Of a stretch of DNA of 64,000 nt, positions 10,679 to 20,956 are shown one piece after another (the first letter of the stretch is position 1; the number at the start of each line of letters is the position of its first letter). Under the pieces are notes generated by a model that was not told the DNA's origin, made no database searches, and was given only the letters and a program-made list of their open reading frames with translations. The translations under genes and the position numbers were made by a program. This stretch comes from Bremia lactucae (lineage: Eukaryota > Oomycota > Peronosporomycetes > Peronosporales > Peronosporaceae): positions 6,937,072 through 7,001,071 of the forward strand of contig NC_090615.1 of NCBI RefSeq assembly GCF_004359215.1, read 5' to 3'.

Positions 10679-12254
10679 TTGTTGGTTTCATTTCAACCCC
10701 AACTTTTGATTGCGCATGTTTTTTTTTCAAAATCCGTGCGTGTAGTCTGTGAAGCCGCAAAGGTAGTAGCTGCACAACTCAGTGCAGCTGCTAGTGATGC
10801 CAACGTTCCAGTAGACACTAATGCGTCTAAAAAAGGTAATGCGTCGCCTCCACTCCCATTATACGTGACTGGGCCGAGTCGACGTCGTCGCCTGACTCGG
10901 CCGGAACTGGTAAGGCCTCCAGATCAGCCGAGGCCACGTCCATTAAGCCTACGGGTTCTAACGTGACAACCAAAGAGGTGATTACAAAGTTGTTTGACAC
11001 CCGCTTTTAGTGCGGAGTTATCTTCTGATGACTTCGTGGGCGATATTGAATCTGGTGATGTCAGTATGTATCAATAGGAGAGAAGTGGTCGTTAAGATCG
11101 CTTTGGTAAGCTAACAACTGGTGTTGCTTGCATGCATCACCAGGGACATAGTGATTTTACGAATCACTCCGAGAATAATGTTAGCGCTAACGTTAACATC
11201 AGCCAAAGGGGGAGGGACCGCAATGTTATGCAGTTTGCTCCCGAAAGAAGCCTTGTTTGCCCTCTAAGAGCAACTTCACTCGTTGGTCAGGTGTACCCAA
11301 CAATCGATATTAATTCCATTATGCGACTCATCCAGGCTTCACAAGCCTGGTGAGGATGAAACGGAATTCTTCATCGATGCTTTTTCCGGTATCGATGGTA
11401 CTCATGTAAGCGGGCAAAGGTCGTCACTCCTTTGTTCCAAGCTTAAGAAGCAATTTTACAGAATGTGGACAGCATAAGCCGCGAGGCCTGTCTTGACAAA
11501 CTGAATTCTTTCCGTGACCGGTTCGAAAAACGGACCGTAGTCGGTGCACGCTACCAGTTTGTCTAGAGAGACAGGGTGGTTCATGCTCGTTTTAATCAAG
11601 GGTGCAAGTCATGCCATTTGGAGACATACTCCCTTAAAGACCGTCGTTGGAGGAAGCTCTCTTGTACCACCGGGGAAGCTGTCTACATATTGTATCTTGT
11701 TATTTGTATGCTAAATTGCTTTAAGAACTTTGTTCTTAATATTTGTCTCTTGTAAGATGCGCGAAAAGATTGAGAACCTACAATCCATTTACCAGCGCGG
11801 CAAGCGCTCGTTCTCTGATGGGCCCTCTGTCGAGGAGAATGGGTCTCGTCGTACTGTCGTACGAAACCCACAATGTCCATCATCAGTCGCGAGAGTGAAT
11901 AATCGCCTTAACAAACAAGATAACTCGTTCTAACCCCTTTCACCTCATGGTGGTTTCAGAAGCGTTCAACAAGGAAACGCATTTCACCACTTGAATCCGT
12001 GAATGGATGTGGAGGAAATGAGAAAAGTAGCTCCGACTCGTTCTCCGAAACCGAGTCAACACCGTGACTTGAATCACTTCCTCCGTTTTTTACGGGAGGA
12101 CGTTGATGACGAACGATCCCGTCGTCGAGAGTTAGCGATTACGGTCGATGAGTTTTCGCGTGACCAGTTTAAAAATGTGCGCAAGTTGTGTTTGATCCTG
12201 GCGAGCAAATGGACGCTTCAGACCCTTCAAAACGAGCTGAAGACAGCTCGTTAA
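10679..12254 (+). pseudogene. Gyp-X1 antisense ORF (opposite chromodomain), decayed
   Basis: Plus-strand ORF remnants opposite a minus-strand gypsy pol. The N-terminal piece (10679-10966, KSVRVVCEAAKVVAAQ) matches the minus-strand fragment at 60285-59616 (MATNKSVRVAREAAKL; both also share SNVTT.EV.T.LFD). Further pieces are INSIMRLIQASQAW (11283-11353), ETEFFIDAFSGID (11360-11477), MREKIENLQSIYQ (11758-11933) and the C-terminal DDERSRRRELAITVDEF (12003-12254), the last with coiled-coil-like spacing. Frames 11730-11933 and 12003-12254 are in register, separated by two stops. No known domain was identified. It could be an accessory protein of the element, and purifying selection is untested. 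Confidence 0.55.
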
Positions 12255-13790
12255 AAGATTTATCCTTGAGGATGAATGGAATGTATAATTAGACTTTGTT
12301 TCAAGACTATCATACTTAGTCTCGAAATCATGAGGCTTTGGCTCGTAGCCATCTGGCTTTGGCGGATGCCTTAGACCGTGCCGGTTTAATTCGAAAATGG
12401 AACACACATCGTACGGGCGAAGACACCCGACACAAAACGTAGGATGCGTTTGAATCTTTCGAGGTAGCGCGATCGTGTACGCCTTGCACGACACGAAGCG
12501 TGTTGCCAGAAACGCTTGTGTAATAAAGTAAACGGTCGCGTTTTGTGTATCGATCTGTTAAGGATCGATACGGTTTCGATAATCATTTTAAGAATTGTTG
12601 TGATGGATTTATAAGATCATTTATCAGCCTTTTTATGAGCCGTATCTTCTTGGTAGGCTCTTCTAACGTCGACAGTCAACGTTGTTTACGGAAATCTAGT
12701 CGTTGCAACAGTAAGCTTATCCATCACTGTTATCTTGCGCCAGCCGGCTCAAAATCAAGCCGGCGTGGAAAGACATCCGATACGACTTTAGGTCTTCCCA
12801 GCTAATATCCCATCGAAAAGGTATACTCTCCGCCAAGGCAGTCAGAAATCTTGCCCGTTCTATGCGTGAAGTAAAGACTGGTTAAGGCCAGACGCATGGT
12901 CCTTTACGATTAAAGGTCTATCTCGTGTGAGATAGACCCTAAACTTAGCCATTAATATTCCATGGCAAGGATTTATTTGTCATGAACTGGATAATTGTGG
13001 TCAGCTGGTTAAAGCTGACGCGATTGATAGCAGACGACGCGCTCTGCGCCGTCTGTGAAACCGCTGGCGTCACAGACCACATCAATTGGTCTGTCTTGGT
13101 CCGCATTGGTTATCACATCAAGCTTTGCTTGATAACCTCAAAAGAACGCATACAATCGCGTTTCATGATCACTTTACATTTTTCTTCAACAAAAAAGAAA
13201 GATGTACTGTCATTTCGGCATACTTGCGGGAGTGCTAATGTAAGTAGGCCACTATACCGAGGAATTTCGAAGTCCCTCTAAATCGACTGGCACAGGTCAG
13301 TCTGTGAACGCCAGGATCTCTTCCGGATCAGGGCGTACACCAATGTAACTTACGATGTAACCAAGAACTGCTTTTTGCTTGCAGCGAATATATATTTCTT
13401 TAGATCTGCATGCAACTTATGCTTACGCATAAGTGTAAAAACCTTTTGGACGTCGGTACGATGTTAGCCGACGTCTAATTTTCCGTTTATTGCTATGCTA
13501 TCAACGAAGACGTCAACTAAAATAACTCGGTGCGAAACCCGCACCAATTTCAACAGATTGATCACATATATTTAAATGTCGCAAGGGTATTACTAAGCCG
13601 TGTGTTATAAATAGCCGTTCCGCTTGGGGTACCCTTATGCTGTGAAATGCAGATATACATATCCTTTCCTTTATGTGCAAATATGTATTTTCATAGTTAC
13701 GACATCTCCTTCGACAATCTCCCTTTATGTATTTCCACGCGAAAACCCTACCATATGAAGAAGACGTATCCAATTATCGAGCGTTGTGTA
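11683..13790 (-). pseudogene. Gyp-X1 pol (RT, RNase H, integrase C-terminus, chromodomain), degenerate
   Basis: Minus-strand Ty3/gypsy pol read from right to left. RT: VPQAERLFITHGLV through GAGFAPSYF, ending at the YF of the YFDD site (13773-13513), followed by the connection region. RNase H lies around 13060-12960 (DGAERVVCYQSRQ), then a tether and the start of integrase (12586-12386). Most of the integrase core is missing. The integrase C-terminal motif KAYTIALPRKIQTHPTFCVG follows (12494-12370), then the end of a chromodomain with GFVRQYDETH (11883-11750). Many stops and frameshifts. Downstream lie the antisense ORF and the L4 LTR. Confidence 0.75.
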
Positions 13791-13799
13791 TCCAAACCG

Positions 13800-14960
13800 C
13801 CAGTCTAATTGGCATCAGCAGAACCAATGAGCTCTCCCTTGCTCGCGCCGTCGAATACGATCTCAATGTCTAGAGCTGTCGTCAAATATTTGAGAATTCT
13901 CTTGGCTGCAATCCAGTGTAGCTTCTCGTTGTGTCCGCAGATTTGGCCACCTCACTAACAGCATGCGCAATGACCGGGGATGCACTTTGCTTCATACATG
14001 AGCGCTTTCACAGCTAGCGATACGGAAACTTACTTTCAATCGCATCCTTGTTCGTTGGTTTCAAAGCTTCGAATTTCTGTCTGCTGGGGTGTGTTCTTCC
14101 TTGCAGTACTCGATGTCAAACTTCTGACAGTCGTTTAATGTATGCACACTGGCTCATCGTGATCACCTTGCGGCTTCTGTCTCGATGGATCTCGATTATT
14201 AAACAGTACTTGAGCTCCCCGAGTTCCTTGATGCTAATATTTTTTCAGGGAGCACTTGATCGTTTCGAAATGCTCTGCGGTTTTGCTGGAATTCATCCTG
14301 TCGTCTACATTTGACAACAATGCTGTATTGTGCCGTTGACTTTCGGAAGTACACGCATGGGTCTGCCGTAGAGCGCGTAAAGCCTTGGTCCTCCAGGTGC
14401 TGATTCATCCTGTTGTTCCATTGACGTGCACCTTTCTCGGTTCCATACAATGCTTTCAAGAAGAAATTACTGAGCTGGTTTGTCCGAGATTCCGAAGCCG
14501 TTCGGCTGATTCATGTAAAGCTTTCTTCGACTTCATCGTTTAGAAATGCTATATCCACATCAACATTCTCTGCTTCGAGATCCTCAGTTGTGTTAATCAC
14601 TTGTGCAGTATTTATAGAATTTTTCAAGTCACTGGAGCAAACGTGTCTACGTAATCAATGCCGGGTCGCTGTATAAATTCCTTGGCTACGAGCCCAGCCT
14701 TGAACTTGATTATGGATACATTTGGGTTGCATTTAATTTGAAATACCCACTGCACCCGATAGCTTTTTTTTCTTGCGGCGTATCCACGAGCTCTTTGTCC
14801 TGTTCAACTCCAGAGATTTCATTCTGCTCTTCATCGCTTCAAGCCACTGATTTTTGGATTTGCCAGCCATCAACTAACGGTATGACGTCGCTTGCTCACC
14901 GTCATTGTCCCCATCATTGAGACAATATAGCGCGCCGTAGTCGACCTCATAGTCGCCCAA
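13800..14960 (-). pseudogene. Copia-C fragment: RT to RNase H
   Basis: Minus-strand Ty1/copia fragment from a third family. The clearest part is 14459-14199, with MKALYGTEKGARQWNNRMNQ and DPCVYFR, the copia RT region just upstream of the YVDD site. The catalytic segment itself is degraded. The upstream part (to about 14960) includes strings such as GIDYVDTFAPVT in broken frames. The downstream part (to about 13800) shows PVIAHAVSEVAKSADTT, matching the end of RT and the start of RNase H. No LTR was found. It lies between the gag at 15420-15963 and the pol at 11683-13790, and may have inserted into a single Gyp-X element. Confidence 0.7.
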
Positions 14961-15419
14961 GGATTCTAAAAAATAATGGAATATAGTGGAAATATCGATT
15001 AAGAAAGCTATTCAGGATGGTACTCGGTGCGTGACTAAAAAAAATTAAAAGTGAACACTATAATGATTGTGAAATCGATTTTCAAATTTCACCGTTTGTA
15101 AAAGATTTGATGATCGTAATTGAAAAACCAAAGCACGTCGGCATAAATGCCACAAAACGAAAGGCCTAGCCGATATGCAGAGAAACATAATGATTGTGTG
15201 TCTGGAGCATCTTATCGCGTCACGGGCTTTTCGTTTGATGGCTCATCTTGTATCGTGAGTTATCCAATTGATGAACAAACGCGAATAGATAATTATCGGG
15301 ATCGCACCATTTTCGTCATCTAGATCCGGTAGCGTTTCGTAGTCCGTTCAACGGCCCATGCACGTTCCCACGAATTTACTTGCGCACGAACTGATACTGG
15401 CGGGGCACCAGGTCTGACT
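14961..15419. other. Unassigned stretch
   Basis: AT-rich on the left, mixed on the right. A plus-strand string SCIVSYPIDEQTRIDN at about 15245-15290 resembles part of a gypsy gag but is isolated. No gene is called. Confidence 0.35.
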
Positions 15420-15963
15420 TATTCGTTGGACCTGCCTGTTTGTCGACATGATCGCGTCACTTCGTGGGCGCATTCAGATCAAGGGTATCAGCGCCTACTC
15501 TGTAGGAAACGATGCAATCTTGGCAATGCTGTCCAATTTGGACAGGGACGCCCGTCATTCAGCCATCGCCCAAGTTGCTCATGCCAAAATTCACTTTCGT
15601 CGCATCGTCATTGATGCGGCGAGTTTCTATGGAATCATCTTGTTCGACGAACCATCTTAAAATAGAGTCGCTTTTGACTGCCTTAAACTTAGAGATTTCG
15701 ATCATTTAACTATCGGGTCGACGCGAATGCGTCGGTCAGCTAGCAGCATACAAATGCTGCTGTCGCAACAGCTCTAACTGTTGAAAGCCTTGCTGGTGAA
15801 GCAAAACTACCTTTTGTTGGGGTCCGTCGAGTCCATGTTGTTTAAACTTGGCTATAGCCGAATATTGTTCAGCTGTGTTGAAGTTGAATAGCATCGCTCC
15901 AACGGTTGGTCCGCCTACGTCCAAACTTATGCGTTCTACCACACTCCTTATAAGGTCTCTCAA
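15420..15963 (-). pseudogene. Gyp-X gag fragment
   Basis: Minus-strand gag. The N-terminal piece (15963-15736) is predicted coiled coil rich in Gln and Leu (HQQGFQQLELLRQQHLY). The core piece (15703-15420) contains ILRWFVEQDDSIETRRINDD and NFGMSNLGDG, which align position for position with the Gyp-A gag core (IVHWLLALEQ... IEDDS... YAMSHLRGN). Stops interrupt both. It abuts the start of a plus-strand pol at about 15964, so gag and pol point away from each other, indicating rearrangement rather than one element. Confidence 0.6.
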
Positions 15964-18900
15964 ATGAGGAACCTTTCAGGCGTTGCGGGGTAGCCTTCTC
16001 AAGGAGGCGCTTATACACTTGGTCTGGTAGCGTTTCCGAAGTTAACTTCGGATACAACAGAATTGCCAACGCTAGAACTCGGTTCTTGCGTGATCTGCGT
16101 AATGACAATGTCAAGCAGATCTGCGTAATTGTAGCAGATGACAAGTACATAGCAGATATTCGGTCGGCAATAGTATTTCCTGAGAGCGAACGGATTCTCA
16201 GCAGCTCATCGATGGACGAAAGTATCCTAGATCAGAAGACTCGGATGGAACGTTTTGTATTCCAATCCTAAGGATCTTTGAAGACAAACTTTCATATAAG
16301 TATTTGATCGAACTCAAGGATGTATTCGCTGAATCCGTACCGTGCGAGTTGCCCAAGGATTAGGGCACTCAACACAAAATCGACCAGATATCAGGTTAAA
16401 ATTACTGTGTCATTAAGCAGTGGCCATTGCCTCGTGAATAAGTATTATCAATTGTCAAATTCTTTGCCGATCACTTAGCAGCGGGCCATGAGAGGGAATC
16501 AACCTCCCCACATTACTCTTCGACCTTCTGTGCGCGTTAAACAACAGGGGGGCGGATTGTGCAGGCGTTCAATATAGTGAACGCTTTAACGGTATTGGCT
16601 CAAACAGCGATATCACGAAAGAATATAACCACTGATGGTATGTCAAAGAATACTATCTTTTCGTCAGTGGATCTGATGGATGATTCTGTCAAACCCTTAT
16701 GTGAGAGCATGACTTCCCGTTCACAGCAGTAAGCACCACAAGCATAATGCTATTAGCGAAGCCATTTATGCCTCAGAAACTTAGTAATACCCCGGAGACA
16801 TTTAACAAATGTGTTACCAATCTGTTGAGATCGGTGCGGGATTTCTTACCGAGTTATTTTGACGACGTCCTCGGTCATAGCAGATCCATGAACGGAACGT
16901 TGGACGTTGAAGTACATCGTACTTACGTCTCAAAGGTTCTTACCCTTATGCGTAAGCATAAGTTGTACGCAAATCTAAAGAAGTGTATATTCGCTGCAAG
17001 CAAAATAATGTTTTTGGGTGCATCGTGGGTAAACGCGATATACGCCTTAATCCCGCGATCAAGCGATCACCGACTAGCCTGTTTCACTCGATGCGAAGAG
17101 ACTGCGAAAGTTTCTCGGCTCAGGCGTATACTCCCGCGATTTTTCTGAAATGACAGTATATCATTCTTCTTTGTTGAAGAGAAATGTAAATTGGTCATGG
17201 AACGCTGATTTTCAGCGTTACTTTATAAATATCAAGCAAAGCTTGATGCAATCGCTAATCTTGGTGTTTGCGGACGAAGGTAAGTGGTCTGTGATGCCAG
17301 CGATTTTGCAATCGGCTATGGGGTAATGCAATATGACACAGACGGCACCGAGCGCGTCGTCTGCAATCAATCGCATCAGCATCAACAAGCTGATCAATTA
17401 CCCAGTGCATGATCAGTAAATTCTTGCCATTAAATATGTTGTAGCAAAGCTTTGGGTCTATCTTGGAGGATAGACCGTTCATTGTTTTTACGGACCATCC
17501 GTCTTTACGCACGGCCGTAAACAGTCCATATCCTTTGAAAAAAGCATGGCGAGATGGCTGTCTTTCTTCGCCGTGGAATACAAACCAGGGACGGCTTAAT
17601 GTCGTCGCTGATGCCCTTTCGCGCCGGTCCGATATTAAGCGGCTGCGCAAACCAACAGTGAGGATAAGCCCATTGTTGCAACAATCAACAGTGAGCATGG
17701 GACTAGTGTTGCAACATTGAGGGTTCCGTCGTCAACATTACATGACGATGTTCGAAGCGCCTACCACCAACATAAGACTCTTCAAGGGTTGATGCGTTAT
17801 CTTTTGCATCCATCACAAAAATCCTTAAAATGATTGTCTTAATTTTGTATCGATCCTGAACTAGTTGATACACAACACAAAACGGTTTTACTGTACTACA
17901 CACACGTTTGCTGGCAACACACCTCGGGTCGTCATCCCCACCATAGTGATTTGTGTACGCATCATGTATGAGCGTCACGATGCACCAATAAGTTGGCATC
18001 GTAGACGCGAGAAAACTTATTTTATAACAAGCCGCAATTTCTACTGGCCTAACTCGCCCGCAAGTGCATACGTGCTTGCAAAGTTTATCATCAAATGAAG
18101 CCCGAGGTTCATCCCGTGCTCCATGACAATCTCAGACTGTTCCGGCAGAGTGTTGTCAGTCTGTATCTATGAACTTCGTCTTCGGATTTTCTCAAGATGG
18201 TCACAGCCAACCGCTGTTCTCGTATCTTTGTTGACACGATATTCAGGGTTTCCACGTGAATTGGTTTCAGACCAAGATTCCGGGTTCGCGGCGGAGTTTT
18301 AGAAATCTGTGCTCAAAACACTTGCAACACAGTTGAAGGTATCCAAAAATGGATGGTCAGACGAAAATCGTATCCTCGAAGAAATACTTTGCGGATACGT
18401 TCACTCGTTTACGAGCTGGGGCGAGTTCTTGCCGATGTTAGAATTTGTCATCAACAATTTAGTGCATGCTTCTAAAACGCATTAACCGTTTTTCGTAAGT
18501 GGCTTACGTTATCTACGTATGCCCACCTTGCTCAAAAGTGACTGTTATTCAAGGGAGGGAGGGACTTGCTCGATCAATAAACAATCTAGCTTTTGCTTAT
18601 CATGCATTGACTCAACGGGTCAACGTGAATGATACCAATGTTGACACAATCAGCATTGAAAAGGACAAACTCAGTAAAAGCGATTAGGATATTGCTGCTT
18701 GGTTACAACAATGCTGAAATACTCAGCATCAAAAACAATAATACAAGGGAGACTTTAACGCTCTCTCTAATGAGGAGAATGACATCTTCGCACTGCGCAC
18801 CGAGCGCACTGAAGACAAAGTAAAACCGAGTCAGCAGGAGAATTCCTCCTGGTAAGAGAAGAAGTGGTCCGTATCGTACAGAATTCCATCGCAGATGCTG

Positions 18901-19248
18901 TAGACCGACAGAAACGAAACTCTGACAAAAATGGAAGAGCAAACGTTCTTTCATTTGAAGTTAATGATCTAGTTGTACTGTCTACGGTAAACCTTCCTTA
19001 ACATATAGTGACTAATGTAGGCAGTAATAAATTTCTGCCCAGGTATGTCGGCTCGTTCGTGTATTGCACAGCCAAGGCAATGCCTATACGATCGAGCTGC
19101 CTCGAAGGATGCGACGCATTTTAAGTTTTACGTTGGACGTTTCCACCCGTACCACCGTACGGGGCTTCGTCGGTTCCAAATCAAACCGGCACGGACTATG
19201 GCATCCAAGAAAGACTGATGGCCCCGAATCAAACCCCCTGATAATCTC
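15964..19248 (+). pseudogene. Gyp-X2 pol, protease-RT linker through integrase C-terminus, degenerate
   Basis: Plus-strand Ty3/gypsy pol with numerous stops. Order: the linker between protease and RT (16086-16271, SSMDESILDQKTRMERF); RT from about 16330 with AFNIVNALTVLAQTAISRKN and the intact catalytic YFDD at 16853-16864; RNase H and its primer-grip region (17260-17600, YPVHDQ); the integrase zinc-binding region (about 17850-18090); the integrase core, degraded, with MDGQTKI (about 18350-18370); and the integrase C-terminal motif GNAYTIELPRRMR (19076-19120). It is cut at 19248 by the Gyp-E LTR, so its own chromodomain, antisense ORF and LTR are absent. Confidence 0.75.
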
Positions 19249-19730
19249 TGTAGCGGAGCTACCTCGCTCCTAAAGTTAGATGAAGACTTCAGACTCAGAT
19301 AGTCTCCTAGTTCTATAGAATTAATAAATTCAACAACTCAAGGATTCGTTCAAGCTATAAAAGCTTAGTGAATCCTTGTTCAAGAAATTCGGGCTTCGTA
19401 GAACCAAGTAACAACTATTGGCCAAGAGGATACATCTTAGAAAAGCTTCTATCTCTTATAGATCAATGCGCAAGCCTTAGGAAGGCATTTACCGCTATAA
19501 GGACAAAAGATGAAGTGCACTTTATCATAATATTTAATTTAAAACCTTAACCTAGCTGATTTAAAAATAGATTTCGACCGCCAGATTTATATCTAGCGTC
19601 GACCACGTTTGTTACCTATTATTAACGGAATTTATGTATTTACTATTTAAGAATTGGATAGAATAGTATTTTAGCCATAAGGTATATGTACCACAACAAC
19701 GGTTCTCCAACCGATGTGTGCGCCATTACA
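19249..19730 (-). repeat. Gyp-E 3' LTR (family L3)
   Basis: On the minus strand it starts TGTAATGGCGCACACATCGG and ends AGCTCCGCTACA, matching 59142-59615 and 61120-61596. Just inside it, on the minus strand, is GGGGGAGGG, a good polypurine tract, which fixes it as the 3' LTR of a minus-strand element continuing toward 20856. Confidence 0.85.
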
Positions 19731-19746
19731 CCCTCCCCCATCAGGC

Positions 19747-19767
19747 TGTTGACATCGAGTGTCAACA
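19747..19767. promoter_or_regulatory. Hairpin between PPT and antisense ORF (Gyp-E)
   Basis: Perfect 8-bp inverted repeat TGTTGACA / TGTCAACA around a TCGAG loop. It sits at the position equivalent to the palindromes in the Gyp-X copies. Function unknown. Confidence 0.6.
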
Positions 19768-20390
19768 TTCGCTTCATTTCATCGTTTAGGTCGGAAACCT
19801 AAACAGCTAACTGTTTGGTTGTGTTTTGCTTTTGTTTGTCCCATGACAATTAAGCGTGAGCCACAGACGGCTGAGCACCTTCCTCGACGATTAAGCAATC
19901 GGTGGACTTTGAAAATCACACTCCATCAGACGAAGAGGAACAAGAGCGTCGCTCTTACACGCCTTCTTCTCCGAATGAACGTCGGCGGGCCCCGAATCCT
20001 TTCCCAGAACATGGTGCCGCTGATGTCTTAACTGCATTGAGGAAACAGGATCCTGAGTCCACCATCATTACGAATCCGCTCGATGAAGGGCAAGATCGGG
20101 CAATCCTCATAGAGGAACAAGCTCGTCGTCAATCTGCCGAGATAGCGAAAGCTAAAGCTCATAGTGAATATAGATTCACTCCGCTTAGCGCGGATGAGTG
20201 TCTCAAAAAGATCCCGGGTCACAGCTTGGCCATCTGGACCTCCAGTGACACGGCGAGAACGCCGGAGGAGATCGCTGCTCGCGACGTTCTTTATGAGCGA
20301 TACCTTACGTCAAAGGTAATGACGCGAAGTCTGTATCTGACTCGTTTACATGATCAAGCCCCTGGGGTTCGGTGACCTCAATGAGGGAAA

Positions 20391-20502
20391 TTCCGATCGT
20401 TGAGAAAAAAACTCCAACCGGTGCAAAGTATAAATTGCATCGGTTGTTCCGATCGTTGAGAAAAGAACTCCAACCGGTGCAAAGTATAAATTGCATCGGT
20501 TG
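20391..20502 (+). repeat. 56-bp tandem duplication
   Basis: Two adjacent 56-bp units (20391-20446 and 20447-20502), each starting TTCCGATCGTTGAG and ending TTGCATCGGTTG, differing at one base. Because 56 is not a multiple of three, it shifts the antisense reading frame. Confidence 0.9.
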
Positions 20503-20626
20503 TCACGTGAGGCTGGACTTCCATGCCTCACGTGGGGTGATCCCTGTCCGTGTTGTGTAGACAACTCGAAGAGGGTAAAAGGGGATGTCTATTCCCTTTC
20601 TTCGCCCTGGGGAAGGGCTCGCATCT

Positions 20627-20845
20627 CTATTGAGATGCGTGACGCGATTGACGTTTTGCAATCGATTTACATGCGCCAAGGGCGCGTGTTTTCCGATGGG
20701 CCTTCTGAACCATCGGGTGGGTCTCGTCATACTGACGGACGAGGCCCTCAACGTCAACAATCAGCTGGGAACGAGGCTCCCAGCTGTCATGCGAAGGTGG
20801 ATAACCTCGCCAGCGAACAAGATAACTCGTTCGCTGCCCCTTCAC
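20627..20845 (-). pseudogene. Gyp-E chromodomain (integrase C-terminal tail)
   Basis: Minus-strand ORF with a textbook chromodomain: TSYLVRWRGYPPSHDSWEP followed by LVRQYDETH. Chromodomains at the end of gypsy integrases bind modified histones and bias insertion into heterochromatin. The upstream integrase is lost in the gap at 20857. The plus strand carries the antisense ORF. It is annotated as a fragment because it cannot be joined to a pol. Confidence 0.85.
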
Positions 20846-20856
20846 ATCACGGTGGC

Positions 20857-20956
20857 NNNNNNNNNNNNNNNNNNNNNNNNNNNNNNNNNNNNNNNNNNNN
20901 NNNNNNNNNNNNNNNNNNNNNNNNNNNNNNNNNNNNNNNNNNNNNNNNNNNNNNNN
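20857..20956. other. Assembly gap, 100 N
   Basis: Placeholder of 100 N between a Gyp-E 3' end and Copia-B pol. An ORF drawn across it joins unrelated sequences. Confidence 0.95.

Larger units (their letters stand above)
19843..20856 (+). pseudogene. Gyp-E antisense ORF, opposite the chromodomain, cut by gap
   Basis: Plus-strand ORF in the 3' end of a minus-strand gypsy element, with a plausible ATG at 19843, 113 bp from the LTR edge. The first 17 codons are in one frame; the main body (19902-20375) is in another, so a frameshift near 19895 is likely. The body is charged and disordered at first (PSDEEEQERR), then helical with EEQARRQSAEIAKAKAH. A 56-bp tandem duplication (20391-20502) precedes the final piece (20491-20856), which runs opposite the chromodomain and resembles Gyp-X1 (LQSIY, FSDGPS, QDNSF). 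No known domain. Confidence 0.55.

Noticed and set aside
20391..20502. Start of a CRISPR or satellite array
   Set aside because: Only two direct units and no spacers; a simple duplication.
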